64,000 bases of DNA from Brachypterus glaber (lineage: Eukaryota; Arthropoda; Insecta; Coleoptera; Kateretidae), in NCBI GenBank assembly GCA_958510825.1, contig OY294046.1:49891794-49955793 (forward strand), read 5' to 3'. The notes under the pieces were generated by a model. It searched no databases. It had not been told where the DNA came from and saw only the letters and a list, made by a program, of their open reading frames with translations. This document shows positions 34,109-44,150 of this stretch, one piece after another (the stretch's first letter is position 1; each line of letters begins with the position of its first letter). Both the position numbers and the translations under genes were made by a program.

Positions 34109-34311
34109 ATGAAGAAGAAGAAGAAGAAGAAGAAGAAGAAGAAGAAGCAGAAGAAGAAGAAGAAGAAGAAGAAGAAGAAGAAGAAGAAGAAGAAGAAGAA
34201 GAAGAAGAAGAAGAAGAAGAAGAAGAAGAAGAAGAAGAAGAAGAAGAAGAAGAAGAAGAAGAAGAAGAAGAAGAAGAAGAAGAAGAAGAAGAAGAAGAAG
34301 AAGAAGAAGAA
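34109..34311 (-). repeat. Long AAG/CTT microsatellite (about 200 bp)
   Basis: About 67 consecutive AAG units on the plus strand with one interruption (CAG at about 34147). It is the expanded 3' tail of the adjacent minus-strand retrotransposon. The plus-strand poly-lysine frame through it is not a gene. Homopurine/homopyrimidine tracts of this length can form triplex DNA. Confidence 0.95.
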
Positions 34312-34392
34312 ATAATTTATTGTGTTACAAAAGGTTTACACTCGTCAATGTACAGTACAATTAAAAAACATAGAATACATATAAGTAAAATA

Positions 34393-35014
34393 TCAAATTT
34401 TGACGAGTTTCAGGTTACTGATAATATCATCTATTTTGTAAAATTTGTTTTTTATTAGAAATTTTTTGATTACATTTTTAAATGTTTTGGTTGACAAGGA
34501 TTTCACCTTGGTAGAGAGGCAATTGAATGCTTTAGGTCCATAGTAATTAATGCCATTTCTTGAACGATCTAGTCTTAAGAAATCAATATTTATGTTGTTT
34601 TGATTACGAGTATTATAATTTTCATGTTTATTATAGATATGAATATTGTTTTTAACATAAGTTAGGCATTCCAGAATATACATGCAGGGTAGGGTAAGTA
34701 TATTTGCTTCGCTGAAAGCTCTGTACTCTAATTTAAATAATATTCTTAGAGCCCTTCTTTGAAGCCGAAACAGTCTGTCTGCGGAAGATGCATGCCCCCA
34801 CACCAATAAAGCATATTGGAGTCTGCTATGTATTGTTGCGAAATATACGGTTTTTGCTACCTCAAAAGATACAGTACCAGAAAGGCATCGCAGGGCATAT
34901 ACATACTTTGAAATAGCTGAGGCTACATAATCTATATGTCTATGCGACACAAGGCCGCTGTCTATATGAACGCCCAGAAATTTTACTGATTCTGGATATA
35001 AACAAATAGTTGTT
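34393..35014 (-). pseudogene. Non-LTR ORF2, reverse transcriptase C-terminal part
   Basis: Open from about 35014, the product reads YPESVKFLGVHIDSGLVSHRHID, then ALRCLSGTVSFEVAKTVYFATIHSRLQYALLVWG, SSADRLFRLQRRALRILF and a C-terminal region with YNTRNQNNI and INYYGPKAFNCL. This matches the thumb/connection region after the catalytic palm in Jockey-like elements: FLG.H.D, the Y.....S.L.YG...WG motif, the LQ..A.R signature and the terminal FK. It is 5'-truncated after the FADD motif, so there is no polymerase active site. The GTG at 34950 is not a true start. No internal stop is seen, so the insertion is fairly young. Confidence 0.87.
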
Positions 35015-35798
35015 ATATTTGTTTATAATAAACACTATCTGTTTAAGAATTTAATTAAAAAAATAAATAAAAAAAAATTTAAAAAAAAAAACGCAAAAAG
35101 AACTTTAGCAGCAACAACTAGAATTAATTTTTTATAAACTTTGAATTTGCAGTAAATATTTAAATTTACTATAGGTCGCAATCTTGAGTATTTCCATGAT
35201 AGTTAATAATAGTAAGGCACGTTGCACAATAAACAATTTGAGCACCTTATAATATTTTCAGAAACGTCTTAATAATAATTAAAATAAACCATTCTTTATA
35301 ATCAATTATCCACTACCTTATATGATAATTTGTATGATTAGTTATTTAACATATTTTTTTGCATAAACTTTAATTATTATAAAAACACTTTTACATTGTT
35401 TAAAACCATGTATTTGCATTTTTAATTCATTAAAATGTTTATAAATGTTTGTTTTTTCGTAATAATTATGGAAAATCAAGGCAAAAAGAATACATACTCT
35501 GGAGGTGTGGCCTACAATGTAAGAAATATTTGAATCATAGCTATATCTTTTGTTAAAATCAATTTTAATAAATTTTAAAATAAATTTATATATAAACATC
35601 CGTCTGAAAAAGGAAGAATGGTAGGGTAATAATTAAAGAAAGCGGCTAGGTCTGGACTTTTTTTTTGAACCAAAACAAACCAAAGATTAAGGTCATGTGA
35701 GGTCGGACGTCAAATTAGCCACTTCGATAATTAAAATACCTACTGCTGCCAAAAAACAATATTTTCTCCTATATATATTTAGTTAATTTAATAGTTAT
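35015..35798. other. Spacer with an unassigned 85-codon frame
   Basis: A minus-strand frame at 35342-35599 encodes a Lys-, Ile- and Phe-rich peptide without a recognisable motif and is probably chance in A/T-rich DNA. Nothing else is seen. Confidence 0.4.
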
Positions 35799-35921
35799 TT
35801 ATGGTACTAGTGGGTAAAGTAAGATATTGTCCACAAGAGAACGTTTGACCCACGACGGCCGTAGACCGAGTGGGTCAATATTCTTGAGTGGACAATATCT
35901 ATTTACCCACGTGTGCCATAA
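35799..35921. repeat. Palindromic hairpin element, about 123 bp
   Basis: Left arm TTATGG..CTAGTGGGTAAA, then AGATATTGTCCAC and GACCCAC; right arm GTGGGTC, GTGGACAATATCT and TTTACCCACG..CCATAA. The arms pair over about 50 bp around a small G/C-rich loop (GACGGCCGTAGACCGA). Likely a tiny non-autonomous foldback element. Confidence 0.75.
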
Positions 35922-36073
35922 AAAGTTTTATCCAGTACATTTTTAATCATAAGAAAATGCGATTTTTAATAATGCGTTTTTATGTACACACAATGTTTTA
36001 TTTCATTATGGTCGCTGTATTAGTAGGCGGCTATGGCACAAAAAAACAATTGAAAGTTTGACAGTTTAAAATC

Positions 36074-36385
36074 ATGAATGATTTTACCGCGTGGCGTCGT
36101 TTTCAAATTAAAAAAAAGACTGAAGATAAAAATAGTGTTTTCGTCCCTGAGGACACTGAGAAGCAAAAGTGGCTACTTTCATTACTATACCACCCAAATC
36201 AAAAGAAAAATACGAATGCGAGTATAGCATTTTTGATAATTGGAGGAATGCCAATTTTGAGGTTAAGATTACGATTGGCTTTTAAAATGATGAAATTGTT
36301 ACAGTCAATTGTAGTTGTTTGGCTCGTGAGATCAATTAAATGGGATCCCGGGATAAACCCACATACCCCATTCCCTTGTAGGTAA
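36074..36385 (+). other. Unrecognised 103-codon frame
   Basis: The frame starts MNDFTAWRRFQIKKKTEDKN and ends with a Leu/Arg-rich part (ILRLRLRLAF) followed by WDPGINPHTPFPCR. Composition is less A/T-biased than in chance frames nearby. I recognise no domain, see no splice context I trust and cannot tell whether it is an exon, a transposon fragment or chance. Confidence 0.25.
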
Positions 36386-36639
36386 GTATTTTGTAAAAAG
36401 AACTGCCTTTTCTAAAAGAGTGTGGTAAAAATATTACTCACGTTGCTAGGGGGGACGTGAGACAATTTATAAACAATGAATAAACTTTCAATTTCCTTAG
36501 ATAAATTGACGACAGTAAACGAGGACTTTATATTGATGTATAATACGGTAGTTTCGAATTTCCCAAAATCGCCATAAAACGTCATAGAAAAAGAATTCTT
36601 GAATACAAATGTGTTTCATGAAAAAGTAAGAAACTTTGA

Positions 36640-37010
36640 AAATGTCCGTCCGTCCGTCTTTCCGTCTGTTGTCACGATTTTGTGTACACGATTACTCAAG
36701 AACAAATAATCCGATCGACTCGAAATTTTCAGGAAAAATCAAGTTCTATGAGGGGAAGATCCCTATTATTTTTGAAAGTAATCCCCCATAAAAAAAAGTT
36801 ATGGAGGATTAAACTTTTTAAAAAATGGATAAAAATGAAAGAAATTTTCGATTAACGTAACTTTTTCAGGAAAGGTTACTTTTTTTATGAGGATCAATTC
36901 TACCAAGTTTAAAAGTAATAACAAAAAAAAAAGTTATGTGAGGTTAAACTTTTTTTAAATAAAACATCATTTAAAAAAAAAAACTTTTTTTTTATTTTTC
37001 TTTTTTTGCA
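36640..37010 (+). repeat. Dispersed repeat C (GTCCGTCCGTC type)
   Basis: Starts with CCGTCCGTCCGTCTTTCCGT, then GATTACTCAAGAACAAATAA and a series of GTTAYG-containing blocks in A-runs. An inverted copy is at 42520-42860 (matching TGTACACGATTACTCAAGAA and TCAAGTTCTATG). Such blocks are common in insect genomes, but I cannot assign the family. Confidence 0.6.
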
Positions 37011-37034
37011 AAAAGTACCTATATCATGAGTCAT

Positions 37035-37083
37035 AATAATTTATGATCGACACTATCAAATGCTTTAATAAAATCTAAAGATT
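37035..37083 (-). pseudogene. Reverse transcriptase relic (motif A)
   Basis: Minus strand reads LDFIKAFDSVDH, the motif A signature (catalytic Asp) of a non-LTR reverse transcriptase. The surrounding frame is broken. Possibly the same decayed copy as the motif B relic at 40778, but their orientations differ. Confidence 0.65.
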
Positions 37084-38104
37084 AAAGAAAAGTAGCATAA
37101 TCTTTATTAATTGAGATATTAATAGCCTAAAGAGTTGGTAGAGAATTTACAATATATTATATGTACATATAATATATAGTACCTATTCAAAAAAAAATAA
37201 AATATAATAAAAATATAAAAATGGAATTTTTTACCAAAATAATGTATAAATTTTAATCTAGATTTTAATCTGAATTTATTTTGTGTTAAAAATTGCGAAA
37301 TTCAGTCCATATTTTATCAATTAAAACTGGTCCAATTTAAATTTATCACGATTGCATTAAAAGATTTCATTCCTTCAATCAATAAATTTCAGATTAAATT
37401 TTTGAGTTTCTTATTCTTTACGTAATCTTGATAGCTAGAATGAAAATGTATTAGGTGACTCATGCATAAAATACCAAATATTTAAATATTAATTTACACG
37501 AAGAAAAGAATATACTTAGCGTTGTCTTCTAGCACATTAACTAACATTTAATATGGAAACTTAATCATAACGCATTGTCATTGCGTTTAGTAATATCCTT
37601 AGTGCAAGTTAAATTATGTATTTTTTTTTGTATATCAAAACCAGTTTGCTTGGAAATTGTTGGAGTGTAGATTTTTTTTTTTTTAATATGCCAGAACGAA
37701 ATTACCTAAATCTAATAGCTACCTCATTATTGACTAATTTTAACGTCCAATTAATAACCAACGAACTAACAACGCATACCGTTAATATAAAGTATCGCCA
37801 ACATCTCGGTTTGTTTGTAAACAAATAGATACCTACTATTCAGATCTGAACAATAACAATTACCAGTAACTGGTATTGTTGTCTCTGTTAGAACAAAGCT
37901 GTGCGAGTAAGACGTTTTTTTCAGTTTTTACAAATGAAATGCCTATTCTAGAGAGAAGAGTTATTAGTTCGTTGTTAACAACCCATATTGATTTATTGAA
38001 AGTACTGGTACGTTCTAAGCTATTCTTCTACTAAGTAACTATCTACTACTACTACTGTCTTAACAAAACGCTTTATTTTAGGCAATTTTTCTGGACCTAA
38101 AGAA
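37084..38104. other. Spacer, no supported gene
   Basis: A/T-rich. A 70-codon plus-strand frame at 37616-37828 has no motif. A short CTA microsatellite is at 38043-38055. Confidence 0.4.
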
Positions 38105-38755
38105 ATCAAATCAAATCAAATCAAATTTATTGAAGACTTTACAGAATACATATTTTTTTTTAATACACGTTTCTATGCAAAAATTATACATAAGACAGAC
38201 TAAAAATAAAATATTTGTTTTGTTTTATAAAGATAGTTTTAAAAAGTCACCTAAACCAAGGTTTGTGTGTGATCTTTTTACTCATGTATGATTATTTTCT
38301 TGATTGTAATATAAAACATAGTTTACTTCGCGCTTTGCAAAAAAAAAAAAAAATTGATTTATATAAAAAATAAATAACAAAAATCAACGAATTTTAACTT
38401 AATTCTAACGACGAGGAGATTTAATTCAAAAAACATATTGGAAAATTAACATAAATGGTAAATGTATTGTAAAGGAAGGCTGCAAGAAGCATATCATAAA
38501 TTATTAATTTTTTAAGACTTAAAAAGGCATGACGGTTATTCAAAATATATTTTTTGGTTTCTTTTTTAAATTTGGTAAACTTTTTTTGAGGTGTTAACTT
38601 TTTTATATTTTGGGGAAGTAAATTATAAAATTTAACGCAAAGATAAAAAATTTTTCTTTGGCAAAAATTATTTCTAAAAAAAGGCACAGGAACAGAAATT
38701 GCTTCGGCAGATCTAATGGTTTTATACTTTACATCATTTCACATTGATCAAAACT
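38105..38755 (-). mobile_element. 5'-truncated non-LTR retrotransposon with ATTTG tail
   Basis: Minus strand: the final ~110 codons of ORF2, a 3' UTR of about 280 bp, then CAATAAATTTGATTTGATTT and further ATTTG repeats ending at about 38105. The AATAAA followed by a pentanucleotide tail resembles other elements in this window that carry different tail units. A related 3' UTR lies at 28325-28520. Confidence 0.78.
38421..38745 (-). pseudogene. Non-LTR ORF2, extreme C-terminus
   Basis: The readable frame gives NDVKYKTIRSAEAISVPVPF, then FCQRKIFYLCVKFYNLLPQNIKKL and FTKFKKETKKYIL. The order of a 'SVP' block, a 'F...G.KLYN.LP..IK' block and a final 'FK..LKKYLL' block is the standard end of CR1/Jockey-like ORF2 proteins. 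All catalytic domains are lost by 5' truncation. The apparent GTG start at 38687 is internal. Confidence 0.78.
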
Positions 38756-38763
38756 ACAGTTTA

Positions 38764-38902
38764 AGGTTAGCTTACCCAATAATTAACACTAAACTAACTA
38801 AGAATTTAACCAATTATATGAAATGTGACCAATAAATCTGAAATTTCATTGGTCAAATTCTTAGTTAGATTAGTGTTAATTATAATTATTTGGTAAATCA
38901 AC
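38764..38902. mobile_element. Palindromic MITE, family A, intact copy
   Basis: Inverted ends AAGGTTAGCTTACCCAATAA and, as complement, AGGTTGATTTACCAAATAAT. The arms pair over about 60 bp through CTAACTAAGAATTTGACCAA, leaving a loop of about 30 bp. The degenerate relative is at 1603-1735. Confidence 0.75.
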
Positions 38903-39053
38903 CTATAAACCTGGTGTTTAAGGGAAAAAAACTATTAAGTATTAAGGTATTATAAACTGATGGAAAAAGGTTAAGGATATTTTGGTACCTCTAAGAAAAA
39001 ATAATCGAAAACAAAAAATGGCCCGCCTCTGTATCATTTTCTTGTTTACCTGT

Positions 39054-39137
39054 ATTGAACATGTCTGGGACGTGCTTGGTAGAGCAGTAATTGATCGTCA
39101 ACCACATTTTCATGACATAAGGAAACTAGCAATTTCT
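39054..39137 (+). pseudogene. Tc1/mariner transposase fragment
   Basis: One frame reads IEHVWDVLGRAVIDRQPHFHDIRKL, matching the NPIEHVWD.LGR.....P region near the third catalytic acidic residue of Tc1-like DDE transposases. The residues before it no longer resemble the family, and those after it to the stop near 39237 match only weakly. Only this C-terminal piece of the catalytic domain is left. It lies between the TIRs of its own element in the expected orientation. Confidence 0.78.
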
Positions 39138-39412
39138 TCCGGATTTATGGGATATCTTGGAAAAAAATCAGTTAAATCGCTTAATTTTAAGTATGCCTCG
39201 GCGAGAAAAACAGAGGTAAAATTACTCGGTATTAATTAATTTTTAGTTTTTAAAAATAATTTCTCTTAGTTTCATTAAGGAAAACATATTGTTAAATCCC
39301 GAATATAAATATATTTGAATTAATTAAATTTATTTGTTTTTTAGAAATGATTAGAGACCATGGACGTTTTATAATTTTTCTCCTAACCTGTTTTATTTCC
39401 CAGAGAAGTAAC

Positions 39413-39748
39413 ATTCTTAAAAATTTATTATTCCATCAATCTATTTTCTAATCATCGTACAGAGTGATATTAGGAGAGGTATGAGTAGTTGTCTACATCT
39501 AGAAATAGATGGCGCACAAGTCTACATCAATCTAATGGCTATATTCCTTTTGCGAGTAAAGTCTAAAAACGTTTTCTTAATCAGCGTGCAGAGTTGACTC
39601 TTGGTACTGAAGAGGGCCAGCAGCCCGAAACTGTCAGTCTACCAATATCACTCTGTACGATGATTAGAAAATAGATTGATGGAATAATAAATTAATATTT
39701 TTATAATTTTGTTTAAAATTAAAAATTTCTGTCCTTATTCTTAAAAAT
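39413..39748 (+). mobile_element. Hammerhead-ribozyme (retrozyme-like) element, copy 1
   Basis: The insert 39425-39736 (312 bp) is flanked by a perfect 12-bp duplication ATTCTTAAAAAT (39413-39424 and 39737-39748). It begins with a 47-bp segment, TTATTATTCCATCAATC and on, that is an inverted copy of its own 3' region (39646-39692). A body follows, then one hammerhead ribozyme (39590-39654), then the 3' part ending TTTCTGTCCTT. No coding capacity. It is inserted in a Tc1/mariner relic. The long duplication and 5' inversion are signs of target-primed reverse transcription. The same family is at 52737-53249. It could be a metazoan retrozyme or a Penelope-like terminal repeat; no Penelope protein is nearby. 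Confidence 0.9.
39590..39654 (+). ncRNA. Type I hammerhead self-cleaving ribozyme
   Basis: Core CTGAAGA (39607-39613), stem II GGGC-CAGCA-GCCC (39614-39626), GAAA (39627-39630), a 3-bp stem III CTG/CAG with a 1-nt loop (39631-39637) and cleavage after C39639 of the triplet GTC. Stem I pairs TTGGTA (39601-39606) with TACCAA (39640-39645), then an internal loop, then AGAGTxG with CACTCT. All conserved core positions (CUGANGA, GAAA, NUH) are present. The internal loop in stem I and loop II could make the tertiary contact known to speed cleavage. A stem III this short usually works better as a dimer, because CUGUCAG is nearly self-complementary. Expected role: cutting multimeric element RNA into unit lengths. 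Confidence 0.88.
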
Positions 39749-39879
39749 ATCCTTAACTTTTTTCTATCAGTTTAGTTATCCAAAAAACATTGGCATATAG
39801 AATATATTCTGTTTACATAAAATGAATACACTAGATAATCCTCTAACAACTTAAATATCAATACATTGATATTTATATT

Positions 39880-40430
39880 CAAGTAGATATTTAAATAAAT
39901 GTAAAACACTTACATAAAAACCATGTAGATATCGCTAATACATAAATATTACTTTTAATGCAAAATTTTCCAAAATCTGCATAATAATTGATATTTTATT
40001 CCTTGTTAATAGGAGGATCTATGGATTTTATTATGCTTAAATGCAAAATTTACGAGATTCTACGACATTCTTTTTTGCATAAGAGCAAAAATCCTTGTTA
40101 ATAGCCATTACTTCAATCGATAGTAAACTCTTGCTTGCAAACACTTTTTATTTTACTGTTACATCCATTTTTTTAATCGTAGGTAATATTATTAGTTAAG
40201 TGTAATATTATTAGTTAAGTAACTGACACTTGTATTCGTTACAACCATACAAGTCGATATTCAAACAAATCTAAACCACCAACATAAAAACGATTTAGAT
40301 ATCTCTAACATATAAATATAACTTTTAATGTAAATTTCTCCAAAATCTGCATGATAATTGATATTTTATTCATTCTTAATAGGAGGATCTATGGATTTTA
40401 ATATGCATAAATGCAAAACTTGCGATTTTT
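39880..40430 (+). repeat. Diverged direct repeat, about 150 bp, spaced about 365 bp
   Basis: 39890-40045 and 40255-40425 share ACATAAAAACVATKTAGATA, ACTTTTAATG, TTGATATTTTATTC and AATAGGAGGATCTATGGATT. Between them GTAATATTATTAGTTAAGT is repeated twice at 40184-40221. Probably an old tandem duplication or satellite remnant. Confidence 0.65.
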
Positions 40431-40777
40431 TTATCGAGAACATGTGCATAAGTGGGAGTCAACATCATAATTTATCTGTTAGATGTCACTTTACCTTCCG
40501 CTAATATGCAGTTTATGGTAATCGGTGTAGCATTATATGATCATACGTTTATCTGGGATTTATTTAAATCGTATGTCATTTCGAATAGATTTCCTATTAG
40601 ACATGATCAGTTATTACAGACAATTTTTGCATAAAAAGTCACTACTACATGCATTTATTTATAAATGAGCATGACTTTATGTTAAATACGTGTTTTTATA
40701 TTACTAATTCTAATAAAAGCCATAAAAATCACACCAATAAATGAAGTTTAAGGTTAATTCTCTGATTTTTTGAAGCC

Positions 40778-40855
40778 GATCTTGGAGTTCCAAAGGGTTC
40801 TACACTGGGATCTTTTTCATTTTAGATGTATATAAATGATTTGCTAAAATTTGAC
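40778..40855 (+). pseudogene. Reverse transcriptase relic (motif B)
   Basis: One frame reads DLGVPKGSTLGSFSF, stop, MYINDLLKF, the motif B region (GVPQGS.LGP..F..YINDL) of a non-LTR reverse transcriptase. The stop codon and loss of the rest show that it is dead. Confidence 0.75.
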
Positions 40856-40971
40856 TTGTATAAAACACCTTATGGGACCTAAATAGTATGAAAAACGCTG
40901 GTTTGCCAATGGCGCCAATATTACGCTACTCGCAGTGGATTTAAATTAGCTAAATTGTAATTCAAACCGAG

Positions 40972-41116
40972 TTAAGGCCTATCCAGAAGCTTGCATAAGA
41001 ACATAAGAATGCGATGCTGTGATTGGCTAACAAGATACATGGCGGCACATTAAGCCAATCATGGCATTGCATTGTTATGTACTATGTTGTTATGCGAGCC
41101 TGTGGATATGCCCTTA
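40972..41116. mobile_element. Harbinger-like MITE (139 bp), uninterrupted copy
   Basis: Ends AGGCCTATCC (40975) and, as complement, GGGCATATCC (41113), with TTA on both sides. The arms are inverted over about 55 bp (GAAGCTTGCATAAGAACATA against GGCTCGCATAACAACATA). Longer versions at 47575-48211 and 50358-50994 have TAA duplications and contain another MITE; this copy keeps the empty site ATTGTTATGTAC. TWA duplications fit PIF/Harbinger. Confidence 0.82.
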
Positions 41117-41167
41117 TTGACGATTTAGTGTTTGTGTCAAAGAAATAAATTCATCTAAAATACATAA

Positions 41168-41920
41168 AAACACAGACATAAAATAGAAAAAGTACCCGGA
41201 ACTTTTTACGAGACAGGTCTATTCTTATGTATTTTTCATCTCTGAATCCAAATCTGAAGTCAGATTAAGGGGTTTCCCAGTGATTTTTCGAGAAAAATGC
41301 AAAAAACATGATTCTTTATGTTTTTTTTTATGGTTTTTTGGAATTAAAAAAAAAACGGAAAATGATAAAACTAATCTGACTTTAAATTTGAATTCTACGG
41401 ATGATTTACATCGAAAACCACATTTTTTTTTCAGGAAATTTTGAAATTTTGAAAACTGTAGCAGCAGAAACAGCGCGTAACAGTCGAAAAAAAAAGTATC
41501 TTGATCTGGAGACGAGAGGTGCATATTCCTATGTATTTTGACACGCTGAATTCGAATCCGTCACCAGAATTGGCTCAATGGGTCTTGTTTTGGCCCCAAC
41601 CTCAAAAAACACCTCAAAATTGCCAAAATTGCCCTTGCGCTGCTAGAGTTTTCAATGTCCTGCAAGGGTCAAAATTTCGTGAAAAAAAAAACTAAATATG
41701 GGTTTCGATGTATTTTGATCCGTAGAATTCAAATTTAAAGTCAGATTAGTTTTATCATTTCCCGTTTTTTTTTTATTCCCAAAAACCATACAAAAACCAT
41801 AAAAAATCATGTTTTTAATCTGACTTTTTGGATTTGGATTTAGCGATGAAAAATACATAAGAATAGACCTGTCACGTAAAAAGTTCAGGGTGCTTTTTTT
41901 TATTTTGTGGGTCTGTGAAA
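41168..41920. mobile_element. CACTA-like foldback MITE
   Basis: 41171-41917 starts CACAGACATAAAATAGAAAA and ends, as complement, CACAGACCCACAAAATAAAA, with AAA on both sides. The arms pair far inwards: AGACAGGTCTATTCTTATGT and AATCCAAATC on the left have matches on the right, and GATAAAACTAATCTGACTTT at 41366 pairs with its complement near 41735. Related ends occur at 21130/29592, 48592/49053 and 51375/51838. Open frames through it are shadows of the palindrome. Confidence 0.75.
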
Positions 41921-42519
41921 TCAATGGCCATATTAAGTAAATGTACTAATCAAATTCTAGTAAGCCTCAGGCTGTATCGATAGTAAATAATACAATAATT
42001 GAGAACACTTTTTTGGACATGGCATATTATTATAATTCCCATGATGGGTATCGCATCCTCCTTGTTTTTGTTGGTAAACAAGGAATCAAATTTATCGATA
42101 AGTTGGCGAACAACAAACGCAAATGGAAAGAAGAAGAGTAGCAGGGGCAGATAAAATCTGTTGAAACTTCGACATGGACTCAATACGCGAACTCAATAGA
42201 GATAGCAGTTAGAGAAAGCCAACGAGATGGTCTGTCATTTCAGGCGCACAATTTACTAAAATAGATTTAAAATTTGCAGTAACTTTAGTGACCTGGCACA
42301 ATTTAATAGATTTTTTTAATTATATTTAAACAAGCCGATATGTAATGCTACGCATTCCATTATATATTATTTACAGTAAATAGTACAATATGTATATTGC
42401 GTTTCCCTAATACTTAAAAAAAAATAATCTTCAAAAAACAACAAAATACATTTTTTTTTCAAAAAGATCTTCTTTAAAAAACGAAAAATTATTGAAAAAC
42501 AAAAAATGTTTTTCAAAAA
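41921..42519. other. Spacer, nothing recognised
   Basis: No coding frame with a motif. 41950-42183 on the minus strand is open for 77 codons without a recognisable domain. Confidence 0.4.
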
Positions 42520-42860
42520 AAAAAGTTTTTTTAAGTTTTTCAATTTTTTTACTAAATTTTCTTTTTGCGAAAAACGAAAAAACTAAAATAAAAAAAATAT
42601 AAAAAAGTTTTAATTTTTTTTGTAGAATTGATCCTTATAATAAAAGAAATTTTTCATGAAAAAATAACCTTAATCGGAATTTTCTTTCAGCATTTTTCGA
42701 TTTTTTAAAAAGTTTTAGCCCCCATAACTTATTTGTTTTTAGGGGAATTACTTTCAAAAACAATAGGGATCTTTCCCACATAGAACTTGATTTTTCCTGA
42801 AAATTTCAATACGATCGAATTATTCGTTCTTGAGTTATCGTGTACAAAAATAATAATTTA
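42520..42860 (-). repeat. Dispersed repeat C, inverted copy
   Basis: Matches 36690-37010 in inverse orientation through TAGAATTGATCC, CCATAACTT, AATAGGGATC and TAGAACTTGATTTTTCCTGA. Diverged, in a region of A- and T-runs. Confidence 0.6.
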
Positions 42861-43453
42861 TATCCAACAATTTTTTGTCTAAAACGATTTTTGATTTTTT
42901 TTGAAAATTTGAAACTACCGTATAATATTATTCTAGCGCTGGCTATATTTTTTTTGTGAGAAAAATAAACTGTCATACTCAATGCACTTGTTCTATCCGA
43001 GAAAGTTAGGAAAAAATGATCTAAAAAGTCCAATCAAATTACTAAGATCTGTAAAGTTAGTCCTAGTCCTGACTTATTCGTCTAGTAAACACTAGTTAGG
43101 ACAATTTTATTTAGGCAACATTGAAAATTTTTTCCACACAGGACAAATATCTTAGGTTAATTTTTAGGATTTGGGTTTTAGATAGGACATTTCATTTTAG
43201 TAGGCACATGGGGTTAGTGTAAAGCAATACAATGGTGTGCTTTTCTCAAAAAGTGAAGTTCTGTAGATAGGACAACTTGTCTTAGTAAGGCAGTATAATA
43301 TTTCCCCTTAATTTAGGGATTCAAAAAAAGAGAAATAATGGATTATTAAACTCTAAGATGACAAGTTTATCGAACTTCCCGACTTTTTCTGCCTTTTGCC
43401 TAAACCTTTAATTTTTGTACTACCTACGTTTAAAAATATAATATAACACGTTT
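42861..43453. other. Spacer, nothing recognised
   Basis: Contains several TAGGACA motifs (43098-43280) but no repeat array or gene that I can support. Confidence 0.4.
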
Positions 43454-44150
43454 ACAATTAATAAACAAATATCGGGACTAGGACTTTAAATAAAAACACT
43501 AAGTTTTATGCACTACCGACGTTTCGTCAAGACTTTGTCAAGCTAAAAGAGAGAAAATGACCTTATGTAATAACACAAAAAAATATATAACTTAAAAAAA
43601 TTAAATAAGTCTACTTTTTAATCTTATGCCTAGATAATACGAAAAAGATTTATCTTAGCACACTACATTTAACATAAATATTATTTAAATAAACAATTAC
43701 GAACAAACAGAACTATAGAACCTTACACGTAGACATATTTCAAATTAACTGTATATGTTTTGTCTTCCTCTTTCTTAACACAAGAACACCTATATGTATT
43801 CTTGGTTCACTATAATAGTGAACTATATTTATATGAAAGACAAATGCTGAAGGTGCCTTTATATAAAATAAAATAGCAAAAGCTAAATACCAACAAATTA
43901 TCATATAACAAATAAATACATTTTACACCTGTCTGTCTTAAATTAATATTTTTAGTCAGTTTGCAGAAATGATTTTCATAAAACTGACTAAAAATATTAT
44001 AAAAAGTTATATATTTTTTTGTGTTATTACATAAGGTCTTTTTCTCTCTTTTAGCTTGATAAAGTCTTGATTAAAGACGAAACGTCGCTAGTGCATAAAA
44101 CTTAGTGTTTTTATTTAAAGTCGTAGTCCCGATATTTGTTTATTAATTGT
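43454..44150. mobile_element. Foldback element with hammerhead-like motifs at both ends
   Basis: The left arm 43454-43591 and right arm 44006-44150 are inverted copies (ACAATTAATAAACAAATATC; GTAATAACACAAAAAAATAT). Each holds, facing inward to outward, TTGAYAAAGTCTTGA…GACGAAACGTCG. This resembles a hammerhead core with stem I TAGC/GCTA, stem II GTC…GAC, GAAA and a CG stem III, but the CUGANGA box reads TTGATAA or TTGACAA, so it is probably inactive. The loop has a perfect small palindrome GTTCACTATAATAGTGAAC at 43805. It may be a Penelope-like or retrozyme relic in inverted form. Confidence 0.6.

Larger units (their letters stand above)
34109..35014 (-). mobile_element. 5'-truncated non-LTR retrotransposon with expanded TTC tail
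   Basis: On the minus strand: the last ~205 codons of ORF2, a short 3' UTR containing CACAATAAATTATTTC (polyadenylation-like AATAAA), then an uninterrupted CTT/TTC tail of about 200 bp. Simple-sequence tails after AATAAA recur in the other non-LTR copies here, but with different repeat units (ATT, TAC, ATTTG), so at least four families are present. The 5' end is truncated in the reverse transcriptase. Confidence 0.82.
38953..39774. mobile_element. Tc1/mariner-like transposon relic, split by a ribozyme element
   Basis: TIRs AACTGATGGAAAAAGGTTAA (38955 on) and its inverted match (…TTAACTTTTTTCTATCAGTT, ending 39772) are flanked by TA on both sides (38953-38954, 39773-39774). Inside is a transposase fragment. 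A hammerhead-ribozyme element with a 12-bp duplication is inserted near the right end (39413-39748). Without it the relic is about 490 bp, so most of the transposase is deleted. Confidence 0.8.

Noticed and set aside
34070..34315. An 81-codon plus-strand frame encoding almost only lysine
   Set aside because: It is the translation of the AAG microsatellite, which is the tail of a minus-strand retrotransposon.
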